Assembly: GCF_012927165.1 (NCBI RefSeq)
Contig: NZ_JABBGA010000004.1
Coordinates: 186,001-250,000, forward strand
Direction: 5' to 3'
Length of the DNA stretch: 64,000 bases
From: Zoogloea dura
Lineage (GTDB): Bacteria; Pseudomonadota; Gammaproteobacteria; Burkholderiales; Rhodocyclaceae
The notes beneath the pieces were generated by a model that was given only the letters and a program-made list of their open reading frames with translations, did no database searches and was not told where the DNA came from. Each line of letters starts with the position of its first letter. Positions within the stretch are counted from its first letter, which is position 1. The translations under genes were made by a program, and so were the position numbers. Below are positions 31,763 through 42,103 of the stretch, one piece after another.

Positions 31763-32614
31763 TTATTTCACAGGCTTCGTGTGCTGAGTAGCTTGCTCGT
31801 AGAGGGGCATCACGCGAGCGGCGTACTGGGCAAGATCCTGCTGACGACTTTGATTGGACGGATGGGTAGACAACCACTGGGGCGGCTGGTTGCTGTTGGC
31901 CTTCGCCATCTTCTGCCAGAGGACGACCGCCGCACGCGGATCGTAGCCACCACGGGCCGCCAGCTCCACGCCGATGCGGTCCGCCTCGGTCTCGTGCTCC
32001 CGGCTGTTGGGCAGCTCGAAGCTCACCTTGGCGACCGAACCGATCAGGTCGGTCCCGGCCTGCCCTACCCCTAGCGCCGCACCCAGCACGGCCACTCCGA
32101 GATTGGTCACCATCGCCTGGGAGGCGCGTTCCCGCGCGTGCTCCCGGAGGGCATGGGCGATCTCGTGGCCCATGATGGCGGCGATCTCGTCGTCGGTCAG
32201 GTCCAGCTTCTCGATGATGCCGGAGTAAAAGGCGATCTTGCCGCCCGCCATGCACCAGGCGTTGAGATCGTTCGAGGACAGGACATTGACCTCCCAGCGC
32301 CAGTTGGGCGCATCCGGCCGGAAAGCCCCCGTTGCCGGAATGAGGCGGCGCGCCACGGCACGTACCCGCTCCACCTGCTCCTTGTCGCGGTTGAGGGCGT
32401 TCTTCTGGCCCGCCTGCTGGATGATCTTCTGGTAGCTCTGACTGGCGGCGGACTCCATCTCCCTGGAGCTCACCATCATCATCTGCGAGCGCTCCACGCC
32501 CACATTGCCGGTCTGGGTGGTCCGGACCGTCTGGCAGGCCGTCATCAGGCCCACGGCAAAAACTGCGGGCAACAGCCCCGACAAGCCCTTCAATCGGTAC
32601 TTCATGCGCGTCAC
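31763..32614 (-). CDS. M48 family metallopeptidase lipoprotein
   Basis: 283 residues from a GTG at 32614 (GAGG five bases upstream); an ATG at 32605 is the alternative. The N-terminal lipobox is LMTAC. The zinc motif is HEIAH ([14 protein letters not shown]) with the third ligand in HETEADRIG. It resembles LoiP/YggG-type outer-membrane or periplasmic M48 proteases that act in envelope quality control. It follows the MFS gene by seven bases. Confidence 0.9.
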   Translation of the reverse strand: MTRMKYRLKGLSGLLPAVFAVGLMTACQTVRTTQTGNVGVERSQMMMVSSREMESAASQSYQKIIQQAGQKNALNRDKEQVERVRAVARRLIPATGAFRPDAPNWRWEVNVLSSNDLNAWCMAGGKIAFYSGIIEKLDLTDDEIAAIMGHEIAHALREHARERASQAMVTNLGVAVLGAALGVGQAGTDLIGSVAKVSFELPNSREHETEADRIGVELAARGGYDPRAAVVLWQKMAKANSNQPPQWLSTHPSNQSRQQDLAQYAARVMPLYEQATQHTKPVK

Positions 32615-32621
32615 GTCTTCC

Positions 32622-33785
32622 TCACTCGAATTGTGCCCGGGGCGGCTCGCCCACGCCCCGCCGCCACCCCCATGCCAGCACTAGCAAGCCCAGCAGGGCA
32701 AACAGGGAACCTAGCGTATATGTCCAGGCCGGCCCGACAGACTCCCAAGTGTAGCCGCTGACCAGCCCGCCGATCATCCCGCCGGCACCAAAAGAAATAC
32801 TTCCGTACAGCGCCTGACCACGAGCCTGGTGCTGCACGCCGAACCAGCGATTGACCGCCGCAACGGCCGCCGCGTGGTAGGCGCCGAAGGTTGCACCGTG
32901 CAGAAGCTGGGCCAGCAGGAGAAGCCACAGGGAGTCCGCCCCCCAGCCGATCAGCACAAAGCGCAGCACCGCCGCGGCAAAACTCCAGATCAACAACCCC
33001 CGCAGGGAAAACGCCTTGAGAAGCTGCGGCATTCCCATGAAGACCGCGATCTCGGCAACGACTCCCAGCGCCCACATCCAGCCCACCAGTGCCTTGCTGT
33101 AACCGTGGGCAACAAGGTGCAGGGAATAGAACACGTACAGCGCCCCATGGGCGGCCGACATGAAGAAACAGGCGGCAAACAGGGCCCGCACTTCCGGACG
33201 GCGGAGAATCTCGCCGAGGGCTACCGGTACGGCAGGCGTGCGTGGCCGCCCCGCCTCCGGGATCGTCAATGCACAAAACAGGATACCGGCCAGCACGGCC
33301 AGGGTGATCCACAGCAGCGCCCGCACCGGCAGGCCATCGAGCAGGTAGCCCAGCCCCAGCACGGCCAGAATGAAACCGACCGAGCCCCACACCCGGATAT
33401 TCCCGTAGAGCCCCGCCCTGCCGTTCAGGTGGGCAAAGGTCAGCGTCTCAACCAGCGGCAGGGCCGCGCTCCAGAAGAAGGCCAGCAGGGCCATGCTGAC
33501 GAACAGCCAGGCATAGGCATCGGTGAGCAGGAAACCCGAGAAACCCACCAGGGAAAGGAGCGCCGACAAGCGCACGATGGGCGTGCAGACGCCCATGCGG
33601 TCCGCCAACCAGCCCCACAGCGTCGGCGCTACCATCCGCATCACCGACATCAGGGACATCAGCACCGCGATCTGAGCCGCGCTCTGCCCGATGGACTGGA
33701 GGTACAGGCCGAAATACGGCGAGAAGGCCCCGACGAAGGCGAAATAGAAGAAGTAATAGCCGGACAGCCGCCAGTAGGGAATCAT
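32622..33785 (-). CDS. Major facilitator superfamily transporter (HcaT/phenylpropionate-permease-like)
   Basis: 387 residues with 12 predicted hydrophobic segments. The N-terminus MIPYWRLSGYYFFYFAFVGAFSPYFG and the loop WGWLADRMG fit the MFS_1_like/PPP group that includes E. coli HcaT. The substrate cannot be told from sequence. ATG 33785 fits the family; the frame extends further into the terminator region of the next gene. The M48 peptidase gene follows closely. Confidence 0.83.
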   Translation of the reverse strand: MIPYWRLSGYYFFYFAFVGAFSPYFGLYLQSIGQSAAQIAVLMSLMSVMRMVAPTLWGWLADRMGVCTPIVRLSALLSLVGFSGFLLTDAYAWLFVSMALLAFFWSAALPLVETLTFAHLNGRAGLYGNIRVWGSVGFILAVLGLGYLLDGLPVRALLWITLAVLAGILFCALTIPEAGRPRTPAVPVALGEILRRPEVRALFAACFFMSAAHGALYVFYSLHLVAHGYSKALVGWMWALGVVAEIAVFMGMPQLLKAFSLRGLLIWSFAAAVLRFVLIGWGADSLWLLLLAQLLHGATFGAYHAAAVAAVNRWFGVQHQARGQALYGSISFGAGGMIGGLVSGYTWESVGPAWTYTLGSLFALLGLLVLAWGWRRGVGEPPRAQFE

Positions 33786-33807
33786 CGTTCGGTGTCTCAC
33801 CCGCCTC

Positions 33808-33836
33808 CAAAAAGAAGAGCGCCCTGAGGCGCTCTT
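33808..33836 (-). terminator. Intrinsic terminator after the ydcH-like gene
   Basis: Minus strand: AAGAGCGCC, loop TCAG, GGCGCTCTT, then CTTTTTGG. The 9-bp stem and T-run lie just past the stop at 33859, separating this gene from the MFS gene. Confidence 0.88.
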
Positions 33837-33858
33837 TGACACAACCCGGATACAGCGT

Positions 33859-34101
33859 TCAAACGGCAGCAACAGCCTTCAGCATGCCGTGCAACTCATC
33901 CTTCAGCTTCAGGCGGCGCTTCTTCAGCTCTTCCAGCTCGAAATCCGTGGCGACATCTTCGTTGATCTCGACGCGGACGACCTGACGATTCAGGATGTGA
34001 TAGTCATCGAACAGTCTTGCGAAGTGCCCGTTCGACACCTTGAGTACGTGAATCTGATCCCGGTATTCGGGAAACTCGTGATGCAGATCGTGTTGCTCCA
34101 T
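33859..34101 (-). CDS. YdcH family (DUF465) protein
   Basis: 80 residues, all-helical and highly charged: HHEFPEYRDQIHVLKVSNGHFARLFDDYHILNRQVVRVE, then FELEELKKRRLKLKDELHGML. This is the DUF465/YdcH family of small coiled-coil proteins of unknown function. It has its own terminator. It is 80 bases downstream of aroC on the same strand. Confidence 0.9.
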   Translation of the reverse strand: MEQHDLHHEFPEYRDQIHVLKVSNGHFARLFDDYHILNRQVVRVEINEDVATDFELEELKKRRLKLKDELHGMLKAVAAV

Positions 34102-34181
34102 GCACTTCCTCCAGCTTCGTCAATCGGATCCCGTTTGAAATCCACTCTACGCCGCTGAGGCATGGCCAAAGTTGACCCTCG

Positions 34182-35321
34182 TCAATCCTTGGACCGGGGG
34201 GACGGCACGCTCTGGCGGGCTCCCGGCGCAAGCCCCGCGATACGGGGCGTTGGGCATTCGACATCGGCGTTCTGTGCCCGATGGCGCAGGGCATGATCCA
34301 TCAGCACGATGGCCAGCATGGATTCTGCAATGGGCGTCGCCCGGATACCCACACAGGGATCATGGCGCCCGTGGGTATTTACCACCACCGCCTCGCCGGC
34401 CTTGTTGATGGACTGGCGATCGAGGCGGGTGCTGGAGGTCGGCTTGATCGCCATGCTGACCAGGATGTCCTGGCCCGTCGAGATGCCACCCAATACACCG
34501 CCGGACTCGTTGGACAGAAAGCCCTCGGGGCTCATCTCGTCGGAATGCTGGGTACCGAGCTGGGACACGCTGGCAAAGCCGGCACCGATCTCCACACCCT
34601 TGACGGCGTTGATGCTCATCATGGCGTAGGCGATGTCCGCGTCCAGGCGGTCGTAAACCGGCTCGCCCCAGCCTACCGGCACACCGGTCGCCACCACGTT
34701 GATGCGGGCACCCACGGAATCGCCCGACTTGCGCAGGTCGTCCATGTAGGACTCGAGCTGGGGCACGATGGCCTGATTGGGGGCGAAGAAGGCATTGCCA
34801 TCGACCTCGTCCCACGACGCAAAGGGAATCTCGATGGGGCCGAGCTGGGCCATGTAACCGCGGATCACCACGCCGAAGCGCTCGAACAGCCACTTGCGTG
34901 CAATCGCGCCAGCCGCCACGCGTACCGCAGTTTCCCGGGCGGAGGAACGGCCACCACCACGGTGGTCGCGGATCCCGTACTTTTGCCAGTAGCCATAGTC
35001 GGCATGCCCCGGGCGGAAGCTCTCGGCGATGTTGCCGTAGTCCTTGGAGCGCTGGTCCTGGTTACGGATCAACAGCGCGATCGGGGTACCGGTGGTGACG
35101 CCTTCGAAGACACCGGACAGGATCTCCACCGCATCCGGCTCACGCCGCTGGGTCACGTGGCGCGAAGTGCCCGGCTTGCGCCGGTCGAGCTCGGCCTGGA
35201 TGTCCGCCTCGCTGATGGCCAGCCCCGGCGGACAACCATCCACCACGCAACCGATGGCCGGGCCATGGGATTCACCGAAGGACGTGACACAGAACAGCGT
35301 ACCGAGGGAGTTACCGGACAT
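34182..35321 (-). CDS. aroC: Chorismate synthase
   Basis: 379 residues, slightly longer than E. coli AroC. The three family signatures are [35 protein letters not shown] and [15 protein letters not shown]. It converts 5-enolpyruvylshikimate-3-phosphate to chorismate using reduced FMN. It is 105 bases after the ilvBN unit and separated from it by a strong stem-loop. Confidence 0.97.
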   Translation of the reverse strand: MSGNSLGTLFCVTSFGESHGPAIGCVVDGCPPGLAISEADIQAELDRRKPGTSRHVTQRREPDAVEILSGVFEGVTTGTPIALLIRNQDQRSKDYGNIAESFRPGHADYGYWQKYGIRDHRGGGRSSARETAVRVAAGAIARKWLFERFGVVIRGYMAQLGPIEIPFASWDEVDGNAFFAPNQAIVPQLESYMDDLRKSGDSVGARINVVATGVPVGWGEPVYDRLDADIAYAMMSINAVKGVEIGAGFASVSQLGTQHSDEMSPEGFLSNESGGVLGGISTGQDILVSMAIKPTSSTRLDRQSINKAGEAVVVNTHGRHDPCVGIRATPIAESMLAIVLMDHALRHRAQNADVECPTPRIAGLAPGARQSVPSPRSKD

Positions 35322-35389
35322 GGGAAGACTCGCGAAGACGAAAAGGAGAAAGACAAACCGACGCCGAGGTCAGGCGCCGGAGTCTATCA

Positions 35390-35414
35390 CGCCGCCGGCA
35401 CGGGGCCGGCGGCG
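35390..35414 (-). terminator. Stem-loop at the end of ilvBN
   Basis: CGCCGCCGGC (35390-35399) and GCCGGCGGCG (35405-35414) are perfect 10-bp complements with a 5-base loop, starting 13 bases after the ilvN stop. It has no T-run, so termination may be incomplete or Rho-assisted. Confidence 0.55.
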
Positions 35415-35426
35415 CACTGCAGCCGC

Positions 35427-35762
35427 TTACTGGAAGAACTCGTCGAGCCTGCCAAAGACCGGGTGCTCACCGGCATGCTGATTAACATAGAGCACATCCT
35501 CCAGCTTCTCGACCTGCTTGATCATCTTGGACAGACGCTCGTCCTCGAAGATCAGCAGCCAGATGCGGCTGGTTTCACCCGTTCCCACCGGCATGCACAG
35601 GATGCCTTCAACGTTGAAGGCACGGCGGGCAAACAGGCCACAGATATGGCTCATCACCCCCGGGTGGTTGGCCACACCCAGCTCGAGCACGACCTTGGTG
35701 AAGCCGTTGTGCTCGGGAACGTCGGGGATGAATTCGGAAAGGTTGGTGTTCTGTTCGGACAT
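35427..35762 (-). CDS. ilvN: Acetolactate synthase small (regulatory) subunit, IlvN type
   Basis: 111 residues: a single ACT domain (TKVVLELGVANHPGVMSHICGLFARRAFNVEGILCMPVG) without the long C-terminal domain of IlvH. This short form matches E. coli IlvN. It is expected to bind valine and confer feedback inhibition on the adjacent large subunit, 18 bases upstream. Confidence 0.92.
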   Translation of the reverse strand: MSEQNTNLSEFIPDVPEHNGFTKVVLELGVANHPGVMSHICGLFARRAFNVEGILCMPVGTGETSRIWLLIFEDERLSKMIKQVEKLEDVLYVNQHAGEHPVFGRLDEFFQ

Positions 35763-35780
35763 CGTGTTATCTCCTCGGGC

Positions 35781-37445
35781 TCAGCCGATCATCTCGGAGT
35801 TGGCGGCACCCGGCGGCACCATCGGGTAGACGAATTCGTTGGGATCGATCGTGGCGTGGATCAGGCAGGGGCCCGGGGTATTGAGAGCCTCGGCCAGGGT
35901 CACACGCGGGTTCGGCGCCGGATCCAAATCCACTGCGCGCATGCCGAAGCCGTCAGCGATCTTCAGGAAGTCGGTCGGACGCTCATAGCGGGACGCCATG
36001 ATGCGCTTGCCGTAGAACAGGTTTTGCTGCTGGTGCACCAGCCCCAGGGACTGGTTGTTCATCAGCACGATCTTGACGTTGACGTTCTCCTGGGCAGCTG
36101 TCGCCATCTCCTGGATGTTCATCTTCAGGCTGCCGTCACCGGAGAAGCACACCACCGTGCGGTCGGGCGCCGCCAGCGCCGCACCGATGGCCGCCGGGAA
36201 GCCGAAGCCCATGGTGCCGAGGCCACCGGAGTTGAGCCATTGGCGGGAACGGCGGAAGGGATAGGCCTGGGCCACCCACATCTGGTGCTGACCCACATCG
36301 CTGGTGATGATCGCGTTGTCGTCCAGGCAATTGGCGACCGCGTGGATCAGGCCATAGGGCGAACGCGGATTGTCGACACCGGGCATCGCCAGCGGGAAGC
36401 GCCCCTTGAGGCTCTCCACGTGGGACAGCCAGCGCTTGCGCAGTTGCGGCTTGACGCGCGGCAGCAGCTCGGAGAGCACCTGACCCACATCGCCAGCAAT
36501 GGCCACATGCGCGTTCTTGACCTTGTGCAGCTCGGAGCGGTCGATGTCGATATGGATGATCTTCGCGTTCGGACAGAACTCGGCGGTCTTGCCGATGGCA
36601 CGATCATCAAACCGCGCGCCGACGCAGATCAGCAGGTCGGCCTCTTCCAGAACGTAGTTGGTGTAGCGGGCACCGTGCATGCCCAGCATGCCCAGGGACA
36701 GCGGATGGTCCATGGGCATCGCACCCAGTGCCATCAGGGTCATGGTGGTCGGCAGGGAGGCCTGCTCCGCCAGGGTGACCGCCATGTGGGCTGCGCCGGA
36801 GTGGATCACGCCGCCGCCCAGGTACAGCACCGGACGCTCCGCCGACTCGATCATGCGGGCAGCCTCTTCGATCGCCGCGATGTCGAAGCTGGGCGCCGCA
36901 TCGGGCACCACCACGTCGGGGAACTCCTCGAAGCTCACCATCTGGTTCTGGACATCCTTAGGCACGTCGATCAGCACCGGCCCCGGACGATCGGACATCG
37001 CGATGCGGAAGGCGGACGGCACGGCCGTCAGCAGCTCCTTGGCCGAACGGACCAGGAAATTGTGCTTGGTGATGGGTATGGTCAGACCATAGGTATCGAC
37101 CTCCTGGAAGGCGTCGGTACCGATCATGGACAGGGGCACCTGGCCGGTCAGCGCGATCATGGGGATCGAATCGAGCTTGGCGTCGGCGATGGCGGTGATC
37201 AGGTTGGTGGCACCCGGGCCACTGGAGGCCAGGCACACCTCGGGACGGCCGGAGACGCGGGCCATGCCCTGGGCAATGAAGCCGGCGCCCTGCTCGTGAC
37301 GGCACAGCACGTGATGGATCTGTTCGCTCTTCGACAGGGCGTCGTACATGGGCAGGGCCGCACCGCCAGGCACGCCGGCAATGGTGTTGATTCCCTGCCG
37401 CTCGAGCAGCTTCACGATCAGGTCTGCTCCAGTCATTTGATACAT
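35781..37445 (-). CDS. ilvB: Acetolactate synthase large subunit, IlvB type
   Basis: 554 residues. ThDP enzyme fold: the catalytic Glu is in VLCRHEQGAGF, and the diphosphate-binding motif is SGDGSLKMNIQEM ending in NN. It condenses two pyruvates, or pyruvate and 2-oxobutyrate, for valine, leucine and isoleucine. The start at 37445 has AAGGAG six bases before it. It is paired with a short IlvN-type subunit and preceded by a valine-rich leader and terminator, the same layout as enterobacterial ivbL-ilvBN. Confidence 0.95.
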   Translation of the reverse strand: MYQMTGADLIVKLLERQGINTIAGVPGGAALPMYDALSKSEQIHHVLCRHEQGAGFIAQGMARVSGRPEVCLASSGPGATNLITAIADAKLDSIPMIALTGQVPLSMIGTDAFQEVDTYGLTIPITKHNFLVRSAKELLTAVPSAFRIAMSDRPGPVLIDVPKDVQNQMVSFEEFPDVVVPDAAPSFDIAAIEEAARMIESAERPVLYLGGGVIHSGAAHMAVTLAEQASLPTTMTLMALGAMPMDHPLSLGMLGMHGARYTNYVLEEADLLICVGARFDDRAIGKTAEFCPNAKIIHIDIDRSELHKVKNAHVAIAGDVGQVLSELLPRVKPQLRKRWLSHVESLKGRFPLAMPGVDNPRSPYGLIHAVANCLDDNAIITSDVGQHQMWVAQAYPFRRSRQWLNSGGLGTMGFGFPAAIGAALAAPDRTVVCFSGDGSLKMNIQEMATAAQENVNVKIVLMNNQSLGLVHQQQNLFYGKRIMASRYERPTDFLKIADGFGMRAVDLDPAPNPRVTLAEALNTPGPCLIHATIDPNEFVYPMVPPGAANSEMIG

Positions 37446-37502
37446 CGATTTCTCCTTGGACTTGAAAGCCGATGCGCTTTTCCGGCCTGTGGGGTGTGCC
37501 TA

Positions 37503-37540
37503 AAAGACAAAACCCCCGCCGGTTGCGCGCCGGCGGGGGT
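37503..37540 (-). terminator. Attenuator terminator upstream of ilvB
   Basis: Minus strand ACCCCCGCCGG, loop CGCGCAA, CCGGCGGGGGT followed by TTTGTCTTTTA. The 11-bp GC stem plus U-rich tail lies between the leader peptide stop (37574) and the ilvB start (37445), so it must be read through for ilvBN expression. Confidence 0.92.
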
Positions 37541-37573
37541 CTGAAATTCCTAACTCTTGACTGCCTTGGACCC

Positions 37574-37651
37574 TTACGACGCGCGCCTGCCTACGCTTAC
37601 TACGCGTACTACTACGACGTCGACAGGAAGGGCGAAGGCGAAAATGGTCAT
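37574..37651 (-). CDS. ivbL: Valine-rich ilvBN leader peptide (ivbL-like)
   Basis: 25 residues starting MTIFAFALPVD and containing VVVVRVVSV; eight of 25 residues are valine and most of the run uses GTA codons, which look rare in the neighbouring GC-rich genes. From memory, the E. coli IvbL leader also contains VVVVRVV. It is followed by an intrinsic terminator and then ilvB, so valyl-tRNA supply would set ribosome stalling and choose between terminator and antiterminator. One Ile and one Leu codon also occur outside the run. The ribosome site is weak. Confidence 0.88.
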   Translation of the reverse strand: MTIFAFALPVDVVVVRVVSVGRRAS

Positions 37652-37677
37652 GAGGTCATCTACAAGACTAAGCATTG

Positions 37678-37706
37678 ATTATTCGCATGTCAGCTCCAAA
37701 ACACAA
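37678..37706 (-). promoter_or_regulatory. Probable sigma-70 promoter for the ivbL leader and ilvBN
   Basis: TTGTGT (37706-37701), 17 bases, AATAAT (37683-37678; five of six matches to TATAAT). This places the start of transcription about 20 bases before the leader ATG. Confidence 0.55.
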
Positions 37707-37754
37707 GCCCTTTTTGCATCGCAGCACCCTGCCCCGGGCAATCGATCACACACA

Positions 37755-39416
37755 TTAACCATCCCTCAGCACCCGCCGCAGGATCTTGCCCACGTTGCTC
37801 TTGGGCAACTCGTCGCGAAACTCCACGAATCTCGGCACCTTGTAGCCCGTGAGGCCTTCCCGGCAATGGGCGAGCAAGGCCTCTGCCGTCAGGGCTGGAT
37901 CCTTGCGCACCACGAAGATCTTCACTGCTTCACCCGAGTGCTCATCAGGCACCCCCAGCGCAGCCACCTCCATCACTCCGGGATGGCTGGCCACCACATC
38001 CTCGACCTCGTTCGGATACACATTGAAGCCCGACACCAGGATCATGTCCTTCTTGCGGTCGACGATCCGCACGAAGCCCTCAGCATCGATGGTCGCCACA
38101 TCCCCCGTGCGCAGATAGCCATCATGGGTGAACGCACGTGCCGTGTCCTCGGGGCGATTGTAGTAGCCCTTCATCACCTGCGGCCCCTTGACGCACAACT
38201 CGCCGGGCAGCCCCATAGCCACCTCATAGCCCTCATCGTCGCGCAGGCTGACGTCGGTCGAAGAGATCGGCAGGCCGATGGAGTGATTGAACTCGGGCAG
38301 ATTCAGCGGATTGATGCAGACCGCCGGCGAAGTCTCCGTAAGGCCATAGGCCTCCGCCAGAGGCTTACCGGTAACCGCCTTCCAGCGATCCGCCACTGCC
38401 TGCTGGACAGCCATGCCGCCACCGAGGGCAACCTTCAGCCGGGAGAAATCCAGCTTTGCAAATTCGGCATTGTTCAGCAGCGCATTGAACAGGGTATTGA
38501 CCCCCGTGATGACGGTGAAGGGGTGCGCGGCCAGCTCTGCAACAAACCCCGGAATATCCCGTGGATTGGTGATGAGCACATTCGCCGCGCCAATCTTCAA
38601 GAAGGTCAGGCAATTCGCCGTGAGGGAAAAGATGTGATAAAGCGGCAAGGCGGTGACGATGACCTCCTCACCCTCCTTCACGCAGGGACTGATCCAGGCG
38701 TGGGCCTGCTGCAGGTTGGAGACGATATTGCCGTGTGTCAGCATGGCCCCCTTGGCCACACCGGTCGTCCCGCCCGTGTACTGGAGGTAGGCCAGATCAT
38801 CGTGCGTCAGCCTGACCGGTTGCAGGGCATGAGCCTGCCCCCGGGAGAGGGCATCCCGAAACCCGACATGGCCGGGCAGATCCCAGGCCGGCACCATCTT
38901 CTTGACGTAGCGCAGCACAAGATTGACCAGCAGGGACTTTGGAAAGCCCAGCAGATCTCCCAGCCCCGTCACCACCACATGCCGGATCTGCGTATGGGCG
39001 CGCACCTCCTGGAGCGTATGCGCGAAGTTCTCCATGATGACGATGGCTTCGCACCCAGCGTCACCGAGCTGGTGGGCAAGCTCCCGCGCCGTGTACAGCG
39101 GATTGACATTCACGACGACAAACCCTGCCCGCAGGATCGCGAACATCGCAATCGGGTATTGCAGGCAATTGGGCATCATCAGGGCAACCCGCGCACCCGG
39201 AGCAAGCCCCAGTTCTCCCTGGAGATAGCCGGCGAACTGCCGCGACAGTACATCCAGTTCCGCATAGGAAATGGACTTGCCCATATTGATGTAGGCAGTC
39301 CGCCCGGCAAACTTCGCAACGCTCTTGTGGAACAGATCGGCGAGGGAAGCGAACTCCCCGGGATCGATCTCGGCGGGCACACCAGGGGGATAGCTTTTCA
39401 GCCAAATCTTGTCCAT
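37755..39416 (-). CDS. fadD: Long-chain fatty acid--CoA ligase (FadD-like)
   Basis: 553 residues from ATG 39416 with AAAGGAG upstream. AMP-binding enzyme: phosphate loop [30 protein letters not shown], and the C-terminal [26 protein letters not shown]. FadD-type features and length favour long-chain acyl substrates, but medium-chain ligases look similar. It activates fatty acids to acyl-CoA for beta-oxidation or lipid synthesis. It is transcribed toward ilvBN but ends before the ivbL promoter. Confidence 0.87.
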   Translation of the reverse strand: MDKIWLKSYPPGVPAEIDPGEFASLADLFHKSVAKFAGRTAYINMGKSISYAELDVLSRQFAGYLQGELGLAPGARVALMMPNCLQYPIAMFAILRAGFVVVNVNPLYTARELAHQLGDAGCEAIVIMENFAHTLQEVRAHTQIRHVVVTGLGDLLGFPKSLLVNLVLRYVKKMVPAWDLPGHVGFRDALSRGQAHALQPVRLTHDDLAYLQYTGGTTGVAKGAMLTHGNIVSNLQQAHAWISPCVKEGEEVIVTALPLYHIFSLTANCLTFLKIGAANVLITNPRDIPGFVAELAAHPFTVITGVNTLFNALLNNAEFAKLDFSRLKVALGGGMAVQQAVADRWKAVTGKPLAEAYGLTETSPAVCINPLNLPEFNHSIGLPISSTDVSLRDDEGYEVAMGLPGELCVKGPQVMKGYYNRPEDTARAFTHDGYLRTGDVATIDAEGFVRIVDRKKDMILVSGFNVYPNEVEDVVASHPGVMEVAALGVPDEHSGEAVKIFVVRKDPALTAEALLAHCREGLTGYKVPRFVEFRDELPKSNVGKILRRVLRDG

Positions 39417-39650
39417 CGTTTGTCTCCTTTGTAGTTGGTGATCGGACCTGCAACACCTGACCACATGCGTGGCACAGCCATCGGCAGGATCCCGCCCTCC
39501 CCGGCGGCCCGGCATGCATCACATGCCGGCTCCCAACATACCTTTCGACAGGCGCTTTCCGCGCCTTGTTCTTCAGGCCGCCCGCCCCCTGCGCAGCGCG
39601 GCCATCTTTACTGCAAACTCCCGGGGACCGGCTCAAGCCGTCCCCGCACA

Positions 39651-40097
39651 TCAGGCCTGATCTTCAGCGGGCCAGTTCCTGATGTAGTTCTTGAGCATCC
39701 GGTTCTCGAAACTCTGCTCTTCGAGCACAGCCTTGGCTACGTCGTGGAAAGACACCACGCCCATCAGCACGGAATCATCCATGACAGGAAGATAGCGCTG
39801 ATGATGTTCAACCATCTGGCGACGCAACTCGTCCATTTCCATGTTGAGCGCCGCGACCACGGGATCCTTGAGCATGGCCTCCTCGACCGGCAAGGCCTCC
39901 CAGGCCGCTCCAGCACGCTGGGTTGCCAGCAACACCTCGCGGAAAGTCAGAAGGCCCACCATGCGCCCCCGGTCAAAGACCACCAGCGAGCCCACATCCT
40001 GCTCCGTCATGATGGAAACAGCCTCGGCGAGGGTCTTGTTGGAGGCAACCGTAAACAGCACCTTGCCCTTGATCGCGAGAATTTCACTGACCAGCAT
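39651..40097 (-). CDS. Tandem CBS-domain protein
   Basis: 148 residues from ATG 40097 with GAGGAAAAG upstream. Two CBS motifs: one at ~8-62 (GKVLFTVASNKTLAEAVSIMTEQDVGSLVVFDRGRMVGLLTFREVL) and one at ~78-135 (ending LMGVVSFHDVAKAVLEEQ). Such stand-alone pairs bind adenine nucleotides in natural homologs and act as energy sensors; the partner here is unknown. The gap of 234 bases to fadD contains a CCGGCATG/CATGCCGG hairpin (39509-39529) but no gene that I can see. Confidence 0.87.
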   Translation of the reverse strand: MLVSEILAIKGKVLFTVASNKTLAEAVSIMTEQDVGSLVVFDRGRMVGLLTFREVLLATQRAGAAWEALPVEEAMLKDPVVAALNMEMDELRRQMVEHHQRYLPVMDDSVLMGVVSFHDVAKAVLEEQSFENRMLKNYIRNWPAEDQA

Positions 40098-40367
40098 TTT
40101 CTTTTCCTCTTGGTGGCACGGATCGGCCGAAATAAATCCTGCACCGGATGGTATTCGATTGCGCGCTGCCCGCAAAGCCTTTCGGAATCAGGACTTACCC
40201 CATGTCAAAGGGAAAAGGTCCGCCAAAAGAGGGATCCAGGGCAAAGAGCATTCACAATGCGAAAGTCGATTTCGACACAAGAAATACCAGACCTTATAAG
40301 CGCGAATGAGGATGCAAAACAGCACTGACCATCCAACCCCCCCGCGCCACACCAAAAGCACAAAAGC
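40098..40367. other. Mostly non-coding gap between the CBS gene and ilvC, with one weak small ORF
   Basis: About 270 bases before the ilvC terminator. It is less GC-rich than its surroundings. The only open frame with any signal is a plus-strand 35-codon ORF at 40202-40309 (listed separately). The upstream part should hold the CBS gene promoter. No convincing RNA fold was seen. Confidence 0.5.
40202..40309 (+). CDS. Possible small basic protein
   Basis: A 35-residue frame starting MSKGKGPPKEGSRAKS and ending RPYKRE, very basic and hydrophilic. CAGGAC occurs about eight bases before the ATG. Family unknown. It runs against the flanking minus-strand genes in a gap lower in GC than its surroundings. 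It may be chance; I list it because of the ribosome-site-like sequence and non-repetitive composition. Confidence 0.25.
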   Translation: MSKGKGPPKEGSRAKSIHNAKVDFDTRNTRPYKRE

Positions 40368-40393
40368 AAAAGGGGGACTTCCGTCCCCCTTTT
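40368..40393 (-). terminator. Intrinsic terminator of ilvIHC
   Basis: AAAAGGGGGAC (40368-40378), loop, GTCCCCCTTTT (40383-40393). On the minus strand it is followed by GCTTTTGTGCTTTTGG. Its A/T flanks could also stop transcription from the plus side. It lies 22 bases past the ilvC stop. Confidence 0.93.
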
Positions 40394-40415
40394 GTTGCAA
40401 TCATGCCTGCAGCGA

Positions 40416-41997
<1,582 letters not shown>

Positions 41998-42103
41998 AAT
42001 TGTCTTGTTCTGGATGGCCAACAACCCACGCAGCCAGTGGGCATCAAGCGCCGTGGAAGGGTCGGAAGCCTGCCGGATCTTCCCCACGGCAAACTCCTGC
42101 GAT

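Noticed and set aside
34281-37544. A 1087-codon open frame on the plus strand
   Set aside because: It is antisense to aroC, ilvN and ilvB, which are unmistakable. Long antisense frames are a side effect of high GC and codon bias, and the translation is low-complexity His/Gly/Arg-rich with no known domain.
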